Positions 25,809 to 35,291 are shown, numbered from the stretch's first letter. The stretch is DNA of 64,000 nt from an uncultured Lachnospiraceae bacterium (GCA_910577835.1 CAJTOU010000001.1:129151-193150), one strand, 5' to 3'. Numbers and translations: made by a program. The notes: a model not told the origin generated them from the sequence alone.

Positions 25809-26090
25809 TTATTTATGACTGAATCTCTCTTCATAGACCATATTTAATTTTTCTTCAAGAGCAAGAAGTCCGTCGTCTGTGAAATCAAAGAAAAAATATT
25901 CCTTCTGCTCTTCGGGAGTGGCTGCAAGGCAGTAGGGTTCCGGCCAGACACACAGAGAAAACCGCCTTGTCTCATCATCTGATGTCTGTGAAGAAATAAA
26001 ATATCTCATTCCTCGAAAACTGCCGGAATAGCTGCCTTTTATATAATGCCCTAATTTATCGGCGGAAATAATATCAATCTGTTTACTCAT
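25809..26090 (-). CDS. Hypothetical protein
   Basis: 93 residues, soluble, alternating polar/aromatic segments (YSGSFRGMRYFISSQ, RRFSLCVWPEPYCLA, EQKEYFFFDFTDDGLLALEEKLN). Not recognised as a named family. Its start overlaps the FtsA-like gene stop by 8 bp, indicating coupling to that protein. Confidence 0.75.
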   Translation of the reverse strand: MSKQIDIISADKLGHYIKGSYSGSFRGMRYFISSQTSDDETRRFSLCVWPEPYCLAATPEEQKEYFFFDFTDDGLLALEEKLNMVYEERFSHK

Positions 26091-28218
26091 GATTCACCCA
26101 GAATATCTCGATAAAATCGCCTTCTCTGACCGGCTCGAAAAATCCGCATGACACACCGTTTACTTTTGTAATAAGCTCATCTCCAGCGGCTGTCTTGGTA
26201 TCAAAAGGATAGTAATCAAAAATATCCACAAAAACATATTCCGGTTTGTTTTCAAGAGTTACTGAGGTCTGATTTACTGTCACCGTGATTTTAACGGGAA
26301 GTCTTGGTGTTTTTTCTTCCGTTTCCTTATTTTCTTCTAAAAGAAATGGATTTTCTGATGGAAGGCTCTCTTCAACTAATGCCTCTTCTTTAATGTCTTC
26401 TGTTTCCCAGTCATTTTCTGATTCCATTTCTTTGTATTCATTGAGTTCTTCTCTTTCTTCCTCAATTTTATCAAGAATGTCGATTCGGAAATTTTCATAA
26501 ACCGGTTCGTCCATTTTGGCCGTATGTCCGTTTACCAGAATGGTTTTTGAAGTGGTATCAATATCCATAAATTCCAGCATTTGCGAAACAGTGTAATACT
26601 GAGGAATATCAATTACATCGTTTTCCTGTATTTCATAGGAACCTGTGACAAGAATACTGTTTGCCAGTGCCACCTTTGGACATTTGATTTCTTTTCCGTT
26701 TACAACAAATTTTAAAGTTGTCCTGTATTCCCGAAGCCCGTCTATTCTGCAATGAGCAGGTGCTCCACAGGTAGATTCGCGGATATAAATCCTGTCATTG
26801 GCAGAAATTTTTGCATGAAAATCCGCCTCCTGTCCATTTATGGTAATAACAGCCGGTTCTCCTGCTTCGCCCCGAAGCATTTTTGTCGTATTGTTTAGAG
26901 TAAATACCAGCTCTTTGCCGCGCTTTGCAAACAAATCTTCATTTGGAAAGCCTGTCTGCATGGCGGCATCTACTACGGTAAGCTGTCCATTATCATACAG
27001 CTTGATTCTTATATCGTTGATATTTACAAAAACAAAATTATTTTTCTGATTATAATAATTAATACAAATTCCGATTGGTGTAACAAGCAGAGGGTCCTTT
27101 TCTACACCATCCATTAAAAAGTTTATGCCTCCCATAACCTCTTTTCCCCGCAGCGCTACTCTCTGTTCGGAAATAGAAAGAAATGAAGCCAGATTATCCG
27201 TAAAGCCCGGCACTTTGCCGCCGCCTCCTACTACAAAGACAGCACTTACCGGTTTACCGCCGTTCAGCTCTATAATCTTATCTGCAATTTCCTTTGTCAT
27301 GCTTTCCACTGTGTCTTTATATAATGCTCTTGCGCTTTCCGCGGTAATTACCTGTGGAAGTCCCATAATATCATAATAGGTAATATCTTTGTCCTCCAAA
27401 GATGCCTGTTTGATTTTTTCCGCCATACTGAATTCTACCAGACATTTGTGAACAATTGTCTCCGTAATTTCATCTCCTGCATGTGGAATCATTCCATAAG
27501 CAATAATGCTTCCATCCTTTGTAATGCAGATATCGCTTGTTCCTGCTCCCACATCGACCAGACAAATATTTAGCAGCCGGTATTGTTCCGGTATGGCAAC
27601 CTGCATTGCTGCAATCGGCTCAAGGGTAAGACTTGCCACTTCAAGATTTGCCGCATGTACAGAAGCATACAGACCGTCTACCACATCATTTGGAAGAAAG
27701 GTAGCCAGTACATCAGCGGCAATCTTTTTTGCTTTATGTCCCTCCAGATTGTTAATAATATAATCATTCATATAGTATTTTACTACTGTATAGCCTACAC
27801 AGTAAAAGGATAAAATATCATTTTGTGAGCGTATAATCTCATATGCCTTTTCTATTCCAAGAGAATCCAGTGAATAGATATCCTCACTGGTAACGGCAGT
27901 TTCTCCGTTATGCTCCATCTCCACATGTACAGTAACAGTCTTTAAAAGACGTCCTGCGGCGGCGATACAGACCTGAGTCAGTTTTACTTCCCCAAGCTGT
28001 TTTTCCAGCTCATGCTTTACAAAACCAATGGTTTCTCCCACCTTTTGAATATCATGAATTTGCCCGTCTAACATGGCGCGGGTATCATGCTCCTTTACAT
28101 AATGGGCCACAACATTAAACTTATCGCGCTCCATATAACCGACGGACCCCACAACGCTTCTTGTACCTATATCAAGGCCAAATATAAGATTGTCTGCATT
28201 TCTTTTTTTATCGTCCAT
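26083..28218 (-). CDS. FtsA/PilM-like ATPase with long C-terminal extension
   Basis: 711 residues from ATG 28218, with AGAGG 7 nt upstream; an earlier in-frame codon at 28233 lies in coaE. Residues about 10-390 form an actin-fold ATPase like FtsA: IFGLDIGTRSVVGSV (phosphate 1), CLVDVGAGTSDICI (phosphate 2), AVFVVGGGGKVPGF (adenosine). The next ~320 residues contain several repeats of the form hydrophobic-NG-x(8-12)-hydrophobic-DxI-I, resembling beta-grasp/ThiS-like modules, interrupted by an acidic linker (EEEREELNEYKEMESEND). FtsA itself is ~420 residues, so this is a distinct, larger relative; role probably in envelope or division, but unproven. In a polA-coaE operon. Confidence 0.8.
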   Translation of the reverse strand: MDDKKRNADNLIFGLDIGTRSVVGSVGYMERDKFNVVAHYVKEHDTRAMLDGQIHDIQKVGETIGFVKHELEKQLGEVKLTQVCIAAAGRLLKTVTVHVEMEHNGETAVTSEDIYSLDSLGIEKAYEIIRSQNDILSFYCVGYTVVKYYMNDYIINNLEGHKAKKIAADVLATFLPNDVVDGLYASVHAANLEVASLTLEPIAAMQVAIPEQYRLLNICLVDVGAGTSDICITKDGSIIAYGMIPHAGDEITETIVHKCLVEFSMAEKIKQASLEDKDITYYDIMGLPQVITAESARALYKDTVESMTKEIADKIIELNGGKPVSAVFVVGGGGKVPGFTDNLASFLSISEQRVALRGKEVMGGINFLMDGVEKDPLLVTPIGICINYYNQKNNFVFVNINDIRIKLYDNGQLTVVDAAMQTGFPNEDLFAKRGKELVFTLNNTTKMLRGEAGEPAVITINGQEADFHAKISANDRIYIRESTCGAPAHCRIDGLREYRTTLKFVVNGKEIKCPKVALANSILVTGSYEIQENDVIDIPQYYTVSQMLEFMDIDTTSKTILVNGHTAKMDEPVYENFRIDILDKIEEEREELNEYKEMESENDWETEDIKEEALVEESLPSENPFLLEENKETEEKTPRLPVKITVTVNQTSVTLENKPEYVFVDIFDYYPFDTKTAAGDELITKVNGVSCGFFEPVREGDFIEIFWVNHE

Positions 28219-28810
28219 ATGTAAACCTCTCAAAAAGTTTTTTTATTTGCTGACAGGCAGCTTCAAAATCACGACTGTTGTCTATTTTTCTATCACAGTT
28301 TTTCAGAAATTCCTCTTCACTAAGCTGATTCTCCATAATTTCTCTGATTTTTTCTTCGGTATATCCCCGACTTTTTTTCAGACGCCTGATTCTCTCCTGC
28401 TCATCTGCATAAATATACCAGACTTCATCACAAAATTCAGGATACTTCTCCTCAATCAAAAGTGCCGCTTCCAATATAATTATGGAATGATTTCCTGAAT
28501 GAGTCACCTGTTCTATCTCATTTTTTATATGACTTTTTACAGCCGGATGCACAATCTGATTGAGCTTTTTCAACTTTTCTCTGTCTGAAAATACAATTCC
28601 CGCCAGCCTTTTTCTGTCTATCTCAAGGTCTGTGTCAAGAATTTCATTTCCAAAGGTGGAAACAATCTTCTGATATGCCTCTGTTCCTTTCTGCATTACA
28701 AGATGTCCCACCTTATCGGCCTCTATGGTATAACAGTGAAATTCCTGTTTTAATATATGAAGTACAGTGGATTTTCCACACCCTACACCGCCTGTAATTC
28801 CGATTATCAT
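28208..28810 (-). CDS. coaE: Dephospho-CoA kinase
   Basis: Final step of coenzyme A synthesis. 200 residues: P-loop GITGGVGCGKSTVL at 4-17, then TIEADKVGHLVMQ, DRKRLAGIVFSDREKLKKLNQIVHPAV, and the lid region QERIRRLKKSRGYTEEKIREIM. Lies 3 bp after polA. Confidence 0.96.
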   Translation of the reverse strand: MIIGITGGVGCGKSTVLHILKQEFHCYTIEADKVGHLVMQKGTEAYQKIVSTFGNEILDTDLEIDRKRLAGIVFSDREKLKKLNQIVHPAVKSHIKNEIEQVTHSGNHSIIILEAALLIEEKYPEFCDEVWYIYADEQERIRRLKKSRGYTEEKIREIMENQLSEEEFLKNCDRKIDNSRDFEAACQQIKKLFERFTYGR

Positions 28811-28813
28811 TTT

Positions 28814-31594
28814 TTAATGTGCCTCCAGCCAGTTTTTTCCGGTTTCCAGACCTACCTCAAGCTTTACGGAAAGCTTTGCAGCACATGTCATTTCCTTTAA
28901 TATGATTTCTTTTACTTTTTCAGTCTCTTCTTCTGCCGTTTCAATTAAAATTTCATCATGCACCTGCAAAATAAGCTTTGATTTCAGATTTTCCTCTTTC
29001 AGTTTTTTATATACCTGAATCATGGCAATTTTCATAATATCGGCAGCAGTACCCTGAACCGCTGAATTCATGGCGGCACGTTCTCCAAAGGAGCGCTGTG
29101 CAAAATTAGAAGATTTTAATTCCGGAATCGGTCTGCGTCTTCCAAAAAGTGTAGTCACATATCCGTCTTTCTTTGCATGTTCTACTGTGGTGTCAAGAAA
29201 TTCCTTTACCTTTGGATAGGTGTCAAAATATTGTTTTATATATTCTCCCGCTTCTTTTTTTCCGATACTTAAATCCTGACTTAACCCAAAGGAGCTGATA
29301 CCATAGACAATACCGAAGTTTACCGCTTTGGCGTTTCTTCTCATCAGAGGAGTCACTTCATCTAATGGTGTCTGAAATACCTTTGAAGCAGTGATTTTAT
29401 GAATATCCTGCTCACTGTTATATGCTTCAATCAGATTTTCGTCTCCTGACATATGCGCAAGGATTCGAAGCTCAATCTGGGAATAATCCGCATCTATAAA
29501 GGTACAGCCCTGCTTTGGAATAAACACTTCACGGATTTTCTGACCGATTTCCATACGAATCGGAATATTCTGGAGGTTCGGGTCCGTACTGCTGATTCTT
29601 CCGGTGGCGGTAATAGTTTGATTAAAGGTTCCGTGGATTCTGCCATCATAATTTACAAAGTTTCGAAGCCCGTCTGCATAGGTAGATTTTAATTTTGTAA
29701 GCTGACGATATTCAAGAATTTTATTTACTACCGGAGTATTGACAGCAAGTTTTTCCAAAACCTCGGCACTTGTGGAATATCCTGTTTTTGTCTTTTTTCC
29801 GCCGGGCAGCTTCATTTTTTCAAAAAGAATCACGCCCAGTTGTTTTGGGGAATTGATATTAAATTCCTCTCCGGTTTCATCATAAATCTCTTTTTCGATT
29901 TTATGAATACTGACAGACAACTTTTCTCCATACTGTTTTAAGGCCTGTTCATCAATCAATACACCTTCTTTTTCCATACTGTCCAGAACGAAAATCAGAG
30001 GATATTCAATCTGTGTATATAATTTGTGCATACCGAACTGTTCAAGCTCTTTTTCAAGAACCGGACAGGATTTTGAAGCTGCAAGAGCCATAGTCGCAAG
30101 AATCTTGTCAAATTTCTTTTTGTCATCAAAAAACATCTGCGCCAAAGAACTTTTTCCAAGCAGTTCATTTCTGGCTTCTGTCTGTACTCCAAGACATTTA
30201 TTTAAAACATAATCATAATCATAGCTGTCATTCAATGGATTCAGCAGATAGGCGCAAACTATACAATCATAGATAATCATGTCTGTATTTAGTTCTAATT
30301 TTACATGTTTTAATATGCTCTTTAAATCAAAAAGGCTTATTTTCTTTCCGGCTGCGCAAAGGTCCGGCAGAAGATTTTTCAGGTCTGCTTCTGTAATATT
30401 ATCCTCATCCGGCCAGTCAGTACCACCAGTATTTGAAACTGCCTGATTGCCGCCAGAATTTAAAAGGGCAGTCTGAAAAGCAAGCGGCAAACCGGTCTGA
30501 CTGAAAGCATCAGAAGTGCTGCTTTCCACTATCCATATTTTATCTTCAAAAGAAAGGCATATCACAGATACCATCGAGTCATTTGAAAAGCAGTCGCTAT
30601 ATCCAATCACAGTATGCTTTGAAATTTTGAACAGCTCTTCTTTCAAGTGATGAAACTGACTTTTGTTTTTTATATACACGAGTTTTTCCATTGGGTCAAA
30701 GTGAATGGCAGCCTCCGAAACCTCGCTGGAAAATCTGCCTGCGAATGATTTAAAGCCGAATTTTTTAATAATTTGGTAAGAATTTTCATTATAAATATTT
30801 TCAAGTTTACATTCTGATAAATTTAAAGAAATCGGAGAATTGATATTAATGGTTGCCAGTACCTTGCTTAAATATGCGTTTTCTTTGTCATTTATCAAAG
30901 CATTTCTGGTTCTGTCCGGCTTTATGGAATCAATATGGTCATAAATATTTTCAATGGTCTGATATTCTTTAATTAGTTTGGCGGCAGTCTTTTCACCGAT
31001 GCTTTTTACTCCGGGAATATTGTCTGACGTATCACCCATCAGTCCCTTCATATCAATAAATTCAACAGGATTTACTCCGTATTTTTCTATAACATCGGCA
31101 GCATAATAGTTTTCTATCTCCGTGCCGCCCTGTTTGGTCTTTGGAATTCTTACAAGAATTTTATCAGTAGCAAGCTGCAGTAAATCCCTGTCGCCAGATA
31201 CAATTACAACGGAATATCCCTCCTGTTCGGCCTGCTTGGCAGCAGTTCCCAGAATGTCATCCGCTTCATAGCCCTCAAGGGTAACGATTTTTATATTCAT
31301 GGCTGCAAGCAGCTCCTGAATCATTGGAACCTGCTCGTGCAGCTCATCGGGCATTGGCTTTCTGGTGCCTTTGTATGCCTGATACATTTTATGCCGAAAC
31401 GTAGGTGCTTTAATATCAAAAGCGACCATAAGAGAATCCGGTTTTTCTTCTTCAAGTATCTTAAACATAATATTTAAGAAACCGTAAACTGCATTTGTAT
31501 GAAGTCCGGAGGCATTTGACAAATCCGGTACTCCGAAAAATGCTCTGGTTAATATACTGTGACCGTCAATTAAAACTATTTTTTTTTCAGACAT
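28814..31594 (-). CDS. polA: DNA polymerase I
   Basis: 926 residues. 5'-3' nuclease domain (1-~300): LIDGHSILTRAFFG, LEGYEADDILGT, IVSGDRDLLQLA, GLMGDTSDNIPGVKSIGEKTA. Central 3'-5' exonuclease-like domain (~310-520) lacks clear catalytic acidic motifs, as in Bacillus Pol I. Polymerase domain: DADYSQIELRILAHMSGD (motif A), RRNAKAVNFGIVYGIS (O helix), QVHDEILIE (motif C). Heads the polA-coaE-FtsA-like operon. Confidence 0.97.
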   Translation of the reverse strand: MSEKKIVLIDGHSILTRAFFGVPDLSNASGLHTNAVYGFLNIMFKILEEEKPDSLMVAFDIKAPTFRHKMYQAYKGTRKPMPDELHEQVPMIQELLAAMNIKIVTLEGYEADDILGTAAKQAEQEGYSVVIVSGDRDLLQLATDKILVRIPKTKQGGTEIENYYAADVIEKYGVNPVEFIDMKGLMGDTSDNIPGVKSIGEKTAAKLIKEYQTIENIYDHIDSIKPDRTRNALINDKENAYLSKVLATININSPISLNLSECKLENIYNENSYQIIKKFGFKSFAGRFSSEVSEAAIHFDPMEKLVYIKNKSQFHHLKEELFKISKHTVIGYSDCFSNDSMVSVICLSFEDKIWIVESSTSDAFSQTGLPLAFQTALLNSGGNQAVSNTGGTDWPDEDNITEADLKNLLPDLCAAGKKISLFDLKSILKHVKLELNTDMIIYDCIVCAYLLNPLNDSYDYDYVLNKCLGVQTEARNELLGKSSLAQMFFDDKKKFDKILATMALAASKSCPVLEKELEQFGMHKLYTQIEYPLIFVLDSMEKEGVLIDEQALKQYGEKLSVSIHKIEKEIYDETGEEFNINSPKQLGVILFEKMKLPGGKKTKTGYSTSAEVLEKLAVNTPVVNKILEYRQLTKLKSTYADGLRNFVNYDGRIHGTFNQTITATGRISSTDPNLQNIPIRMEIGQKIREVFIPKQGCTFIDADYSQIELRILAHMSGDENLIEAYNSEQDIHKITASKVFQTPLDEVTPLMRRNAKAVNFGIVYGISSFGLSQDLSIGKKEAGEYIKQYFDTYPKVKEFLDTTVEHAKKDGYVTTLFGRRRPIPELKSSNFAQRSFGERAAMNSAVQGTAADIMKIAMIQVYKKLKEENLKSKLILQVHDEILIETAEEETEKVKEIILKEMTCAAKLSVKLEVGLETGKNWLEAH

Positions 31595-31664
31595 TATTTA
31601 TCAAACCTTTCTTAATTTCTTTTACTTTATAAAAATTTTTTACATTTCAAGTTGTTAAAACATA

Positions 31665-32000
31665 TCACATCCATGAAAGCAGAATCACGAGAAAATATAT
31701 GACTGTCAACAGTGTGATAGATTCTGTAAAACAAAAAAATAAGATACGAAAAAGTCTTTTTTTATAGTATTTCTCTTTTTTTATTACTTCATCCTGAATA
31801 TGCTTATTCAGTTCTTTGGATAGATTAAACACAGGTCTGTCTTCTTCTCCCAGAACATAGGCAAGAAGAAAATTAATTTCCAGTTCTTCATGACAGTCTT
31901 TGCAATGCCTGTAATGCTCTATAAAATCATCAAGTCTTGCATATTCTATTTTTTTGTCTATAAAAGCTTGGATATGCTTATCAAATTCCTGACAATCCAT
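31665..32000 (-). CDS. Putative zf-HC2 anti-sigma-like membrane protein
   Basis: About 111 residues from ATG 32000 (MDCQEFDKHIQAF); a TTG at 32045 with AGGA is the alternative start. Zinc-finger-like Cys3 plus HYRHCKDC (HxxxCxxC), typical of anti-sigma factors, and one C-terminal membrane segment (ILFFCFTESITLLTVIYFLVILLSWM). No sigma gene is adjacent. Lies between polA and the tRNA-Leu gene. Confidence 0.75.
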   Translation of the reverse strand: MDCQEFDKHIQAFIDKKIEYARLDDFIEHYRHCKDCHEELEINFLLAYVLGEEDRPVFNLSKELNKHIQDEVIKKEKYYKKRLFRILFFCFTESITLLTVIYFLVILLSWM

Positions 32001-32061
32001 ATTTTCACCCGGATTCCTTTTCGATTCTCTGCAATTTTCTATCAAACGTTCCTATGAAATG

Positions 32062-32086
32062 AAAAAACCCAGTATATACTGGGTTT
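32062..32086 (-). terminator. Terminator after tRNA-Leu
   Basis: Self-complementary AACCCAGTATATACTGGGTT (centre 65-86 region of this block), followed on the minus strand by a T run, 11 bp beyond the tRNA 3' end. Confidence 0.85.
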
Positions 32087-32096
32087 GTGTTTAAAA

Positions 32097-32179
32097 TGCC
32101 GGTGGCGGGACTTGAACCCGCACTATGTTGCCATAAACAGATTTTGAGTCTGCCGCGTCTGCCATTCCGCCACACCGGC
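32097..32179 (-). tRNA. tRNA-Leu (anticodon CAA)
   Basis: 83 nt. Acceptor arms GCCGGTG / CACCGGC with discriminator A, D arm starting GGCGGAATGGCAGACGC, anticodon stem GCAGA / TCTGT closing loop CTCAAAA (anticodon CAA, codon UUG), a variable arm typical of class II tRNAs, and GGTTCAAGTCC in the T arm. CCA is not encoded. Confidence 0.97.
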
Positions 32180-32286
32180 CCATATCAAAGACTTAAATAG
32201 TATATCATAAAATACCGGTATTGGCAAGCTGTTTTTATAATTTTTTATAAATTTCTTTTTGACATTTTACTCAGATGCAGAATATT

Positions 32287-33321
32287 CTATATCCAATCCA
32301 GGTATCCGTACCATTCTGTCGGTGGATAGAGTTTCCCTGTTTTTATAAAATACAGAATGATTTCTGCCGCTTCATAAAGATTATCGCACGAGAGCGCTTT
32401 TGGAACTGGCATGCCTTCCTCGATATATGCCGGAGATTCCTCGCAGTTACTCGGACAGGAAGGATTATGATAGTAGAAAAAGACGGATTGTGGTTCAAAT
32501 TCAGAGTCAAACTCACCCTCTTCGTATTCCTCTTCTGTAATTATCTCTTCTATAATGATTGATGCCCACCCTTCTTTGCAACTGACTGTAAGTGTACATT
32601 CAAATGAATCTTTTATTTTTTTTGTGGCAAACAGCTTCACAAGTTTTCCCTGTTGAATAGACAAATAAAGCCAGTCCAAAAACCAGTCCAGCACTTCGCT
32701 TTCTTTATCTGCAGTATAAATAGCATGACATATCGGATTATCATGTGAATAAGCTTCGCTGTCTTTTTCAGAAGATTGTATATATGTATAATTCAGATAT
32801 TCTGAAAAAACATCCTCTGTATCTTTCCAGTTTTCGTCTGTTTCTAGCTCTGCGCCTACAACAACTATCGGTATCAGAATCTTGTGTGCCTGGTCTGTTA
32901 TTTGGCAGTTTAAGTCTGAGAGTATCTCTGCGTTTGCAAGTGTGTCTATATATTCAAGCGTCAGGCTTTTTAAATTTGTAAGCTTTTTCAGCGGCATACA
33001 GTCTGAAAAATTTGTCTGTATCAATACCAGCTTTTCCAGCCTGACGCATTTTTCAAGAAATGAAAAATCCGGCAGTTTAATATTTTGTATTACCAGTTTT
33101 TTTAAATTTTTCATTTTTCCGATAATATCCCATGCGCCGTCACATATTTCAATAATAACGGGAACATTTTCATAATAAAAATTATAGGGAGGAATGTTTC
33201 CATTGCAGTCTAACTGTTTGATTTTTGTGATATCATAGAGATTATCCGGATAGCGATGCAGCGATTCGTAAATATAGGTTAATAAATGCGGGTCTATTTT
33301 TATTTTCTTTTGATTCATCAT
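32287..33321 (-). CDS. Leucine-rich-repeat-like hypothetical protein
   Basis: 344 residues. Residues about 65-145 hold three to four irregular leucine-rich repeats (MKNLKKLVIQNIKLPDFSFLEKC, RLEKLVLIQTNFSDCMPLKKL, NLKSLTLEYID). The remainder is acidic (IIEEIITEEEYEEGEFDSEFE) and ends KLYPPTEWYGYLDWI. No signal peptide. The start overlaps (ATGA) the stop of a short remnant frame at 33318-33404. Reminiscent of stand-alone immunity or adaptor proteins, but no toxin partner is visible. Confidence 0.65.
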   Translation of the reverse strand: MMNQKKIKIDPHLLTYIYESLHRYPDNLYDITKIKQLDCNGNIPPYNFYYENVPVIIEICDGAWDIIGKMKNLKKLVIQNIKLPDFSFLEKCVRLEKLVLIQTNFSDCMPLKKLTNLKSLTLEYIDTLANAEILSDLNCQITDQAHKILIPIVVVGAELETDENWKDTEDVFSEYLNYTYIQSSEKDSEAYSHDNPICHAIYTADKESEVLDWFLDWLYLSIQQGKLVKLFATKKIKDSFECTLTVSCKEGWASIIIEEIITEEEYEEGEFDSEFEPQSVFFYYHNPSCPSNCEESPAYIEEGMPVPKALSCDNLYEAAEIILYFIKTGKLYPPTEWYGYLDWI

Positions 33322-33404
33322 TCAAATTTCTCCATTGCTTTTTCAGCCATATGCCAGCCCGGAAAAAGGTTGATATACTTAATGCTGTCAATGATTCTCT
33401 TTCC
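33318..33404 (-). pseudogene. Short C-terminal gene remnant
   Basis: An open frame of 28 codons, bounded upstream by a stop, encodes KRIIDSIKYINLFPGWHM then AEKAMEKFE and stops in an ATGA overlap with the LRR-like gene. It has no start codon at its 5' end and reads like the last residues of a helical protein. Likely the 3' end of a deleted upstream gene; the parent family is not identified. Confidence 0.4.
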
Positions 33405-33428
33405 ATTTTATATTCCTTCTATGTTTTA

Positions 33429-33989
33429 TCACTCTTTCTTCAAGTCAGCTTCCTTTTTATAGTAAAGAGTAAATAATATTTTTCCGAAATAATTTTTCAT
33501 CAGTGAAAGATACTCTTTTTTTGATACGCTGTTTCCATAGCCAAGCACGGAATAAATGACATTTTTTTCAACAGCCAGATAATTTAAATCTCGAAATCCG
33601 TTTTTTTCATAAAATTTTTTCCGATTCACTCTCTCTTCATAATTTTTCGCCCTTTTATCTACGGGTTCAATAAATAAAATTATGCGCTTATTTTGATGTT
33701 TTGTGGTGATTTTTTTTAGGATTTTACTTCCATATCCGGCTCCTCTTTCCTTCTCACTGACTGCAAGATAATAAATATAAAGAATATCCTGATAGTAGAT
33801 AAAATAGACAAAACCTACCCATTTATCTTTTTCATATACACTGTAAAACTGTACATAATCCTTTTTTGATTTTGTCATAAGAAACCAGAAAGGGATTCTT
33901 TCATCTGCTGGAAATGCTGTGTGATATAGTTTCTTTACCTCTTTATAAGAATTGCAGGTTTTTCTTATCTTTTTAAATCTGATAGACAT
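33429..33989 (-). CDS. GNAT family N-acetyltransferase
   Basis: 186 residues. Acetyl-CoA-binding region: YIYYLAVSEKERGAGYGSKILKKI (R/Q-x-x-G-x-G/A as RGAGYG) and KKFYEKNGFRDL. N-terminal YHTAFPADERIPFWFLM matches GNATs of clostridia. Substrate unknown. Monocistronic, AT-rich. Confidence 0.88.
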   Translation of the reverse strand: MSIRFKKIRKTCNSYKEVKKLYHTAFPADERIPFWFLMTKSKKDYVQFYSVYEKDKWVGFVYFIYYQDILYIYYLAVSEKERGAGYGSKILKKITTKHQNKRIILFIEPVDKRAKNYEERVNRKKFYEKNGFRDLNYLAVEKNVIYSVLGYGNSVSKKEYLSLMKNYFGKILFTLYYKKEADLKKE

Positions 33990-34080
33990 GATTATCCTTT
34001 CCCATATATGTGAACTGACATATTTTTTCGTGTTTTTCTATATTTTCAAGATTTATTATAACAAATAAAGATGATTTTTA

Positions 34081-35085
34081 CTATATTTTTTCACTATCTT
34101 TCATTCCTTTTAAAACAAACTTTTGTACTGGATACTGACTATCAGAATAGCAAAGTTCTCCCTCTTCAAATCCAAGTGATTTATAAAATTCTCTTGTTCC
34201 TTTTCCTTTTTCATCTTCTTCACGGAAAGTTTCCACTACAATATCCTTCTTTGTATCCAGATTTTGCAGCATTCTTTGTATCATTTTGCTTCCAATTTTC
34301 TGTCTTCTGTATTCTGGATGTACCGCCATACAACAAAGCATATTTCGTGTTTTGGAATATAAAAGAATTCCTGTTACCATATTTCCATCTACTGCACAAA
34401 TGGCACGTTTCTGTTCAATAAATTTAATAACAGTTTTTCTGTATTCTTCCATATCTTTCTCAGTTTCAAGCCCTGGAAATGACTCTCTTACAATTTCCAC
34501 AAGACTCATCCAAGAAGGCAGGTTTTTTATTTCTGCATCTTTTATTCTTAATGTATGGCGATTTATATTATAGTTTTTAATTTCAAATAATCTTTCTAAA
34601 AACCAGTAAGGAATCATTAAACCTTCCTCTTCCATTTTCAGAACTTCTTCTTTCCCTGCCCACTTTACTCTCTGAACCTCTGTTTCTTGAAGTTTTAATT
34701 TTGAAAGGTCAACATCCTGTTCTATCAGATAATAATCATCAAAGCCGTCAGGAAAATTAATAGTAAATACGGGTCTGATATCCGACAAGTCGAGTTTTAG
34801 TCCTATTTCTTCAAATACCTCTCTTTCTGCCGCGCTCTGACTGGTATCTCCGCTTGTGGCAGAACCACCTACGGTCAAATCCCACATATTTGGCCAGCCC
34901 TCCTTAAATGGCTGCCTCTGTTGAATCAAAAGCTCATTTTTGCTGTTAAAAATACAGACATGAACCGCCAGATGATAATCTTCTTTTTTCATAGGTTCCC
35001 CTCTTTTGTGAGTTTTGCCGGTGGGGATTCTGTTTTTATCATACAAGTCCCAGATTTCAGCCAAATTTTCATTCTTTTCCTTCAT
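34081..35085 (-). CDS. Nudix hydrolase - GNAT acetyltransferase fusion
   Basis: 334 residues with two domains. Residues 1-~165: IDI-like Nudix domain (EIWDLYDKNRIPTGKTHKRGE...LLIQQRQPFKEGWPNMWDLTVGG) with Nudix box AAEREVFEEIGL; the usual first Glu of the box is Asp. Residues ~185-334: GNAT domain with LCCMAVHPEYRRQKIGSKMIQRM and FYKSLGFEEGE. The linker (EIKNYNINRHTLRIKD) joins them. Could sanitise and modify one metabolite class; the substrate is unknown. An in-frame fusion, not an assembly join, since one continuous frame covers both. Confidence 0.88.
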   Translation of the reverse strand: MKEKNENLAEIWDLYDKNRIPTGKTHKRGEPMKKEDYHLAVHVCIFNSKNELLIQQRQPFKEGWPNMWDLTVGGSATSGDTSQSAAEREVFEEIGLKLDLSDIRPVFTINFPDGFDDYYLIEQDVDLSKLKLQETEVQRVKWAGKEEVLKMEEEGLMIPYWFLERLFEIKNYNINRHTLRIKDAEIKNLPSWMSLVEIVRESFPGLETEKDMEEYRKTVIKFIEQKRAICAVDGNMVTGILLYSKTRNMLCCMAVHPEYRRQKIGSKMIQRMLQNLDTKKDIVVETFREEDEKGKGTREFYKSLGFEEGELCYSDSQYPVQKFVLKGMKDSEKI

Positions 35086-35121
35086 TTTTAATAAATCCTC
35101 CTTTGATAATAAATATAATTT

Positions 35122-35168
35122 TATTTTATTAAGTAATCAGCGTAAGCGTTGGTTGCATCTATCCGCTA
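35122..35168 (-). repeat. Dispersed short repeat, copy b
   Basis: On the minus strand ATAGATGCAACCAACGC-TTA-CGCTGATTAC, then TTAATAAAATAAAA. The central AACGC.../GCGT forms a small hairpin. Located just upstream of the Nudix-GNAT gene. Confidence 0.65.
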
Positions 35169-35229
35169 ATAAAAATATTTTATCAAAAAATAAAAATTTT
35201 GCTAGACTTGTATTAAAAAATATTGTATA

Positions 35230-35288
35230 CTGTAAAATAGAGTGTACCTAAAAATAACAGATATTTTCAGGTACACTCTATTTTACAG
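35230..35288. repeat. 20-bp perfect inverted repeat
   Basis: Arms 35230-35249 and 35269-35288 are exact reverse complements (CTGTAAAATAGAGTGTACCT and its complement); the 19-nt interior can add AAAATA/TATTTT pairing. AT-rich, no T tract, ending 3 bp from the stop of the zinc-ribbon gene. Either a weak bidirectional terminator or a small mobile-element remnant. Confidence 0.7.
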
Positions 35289-35291
35289 TAA

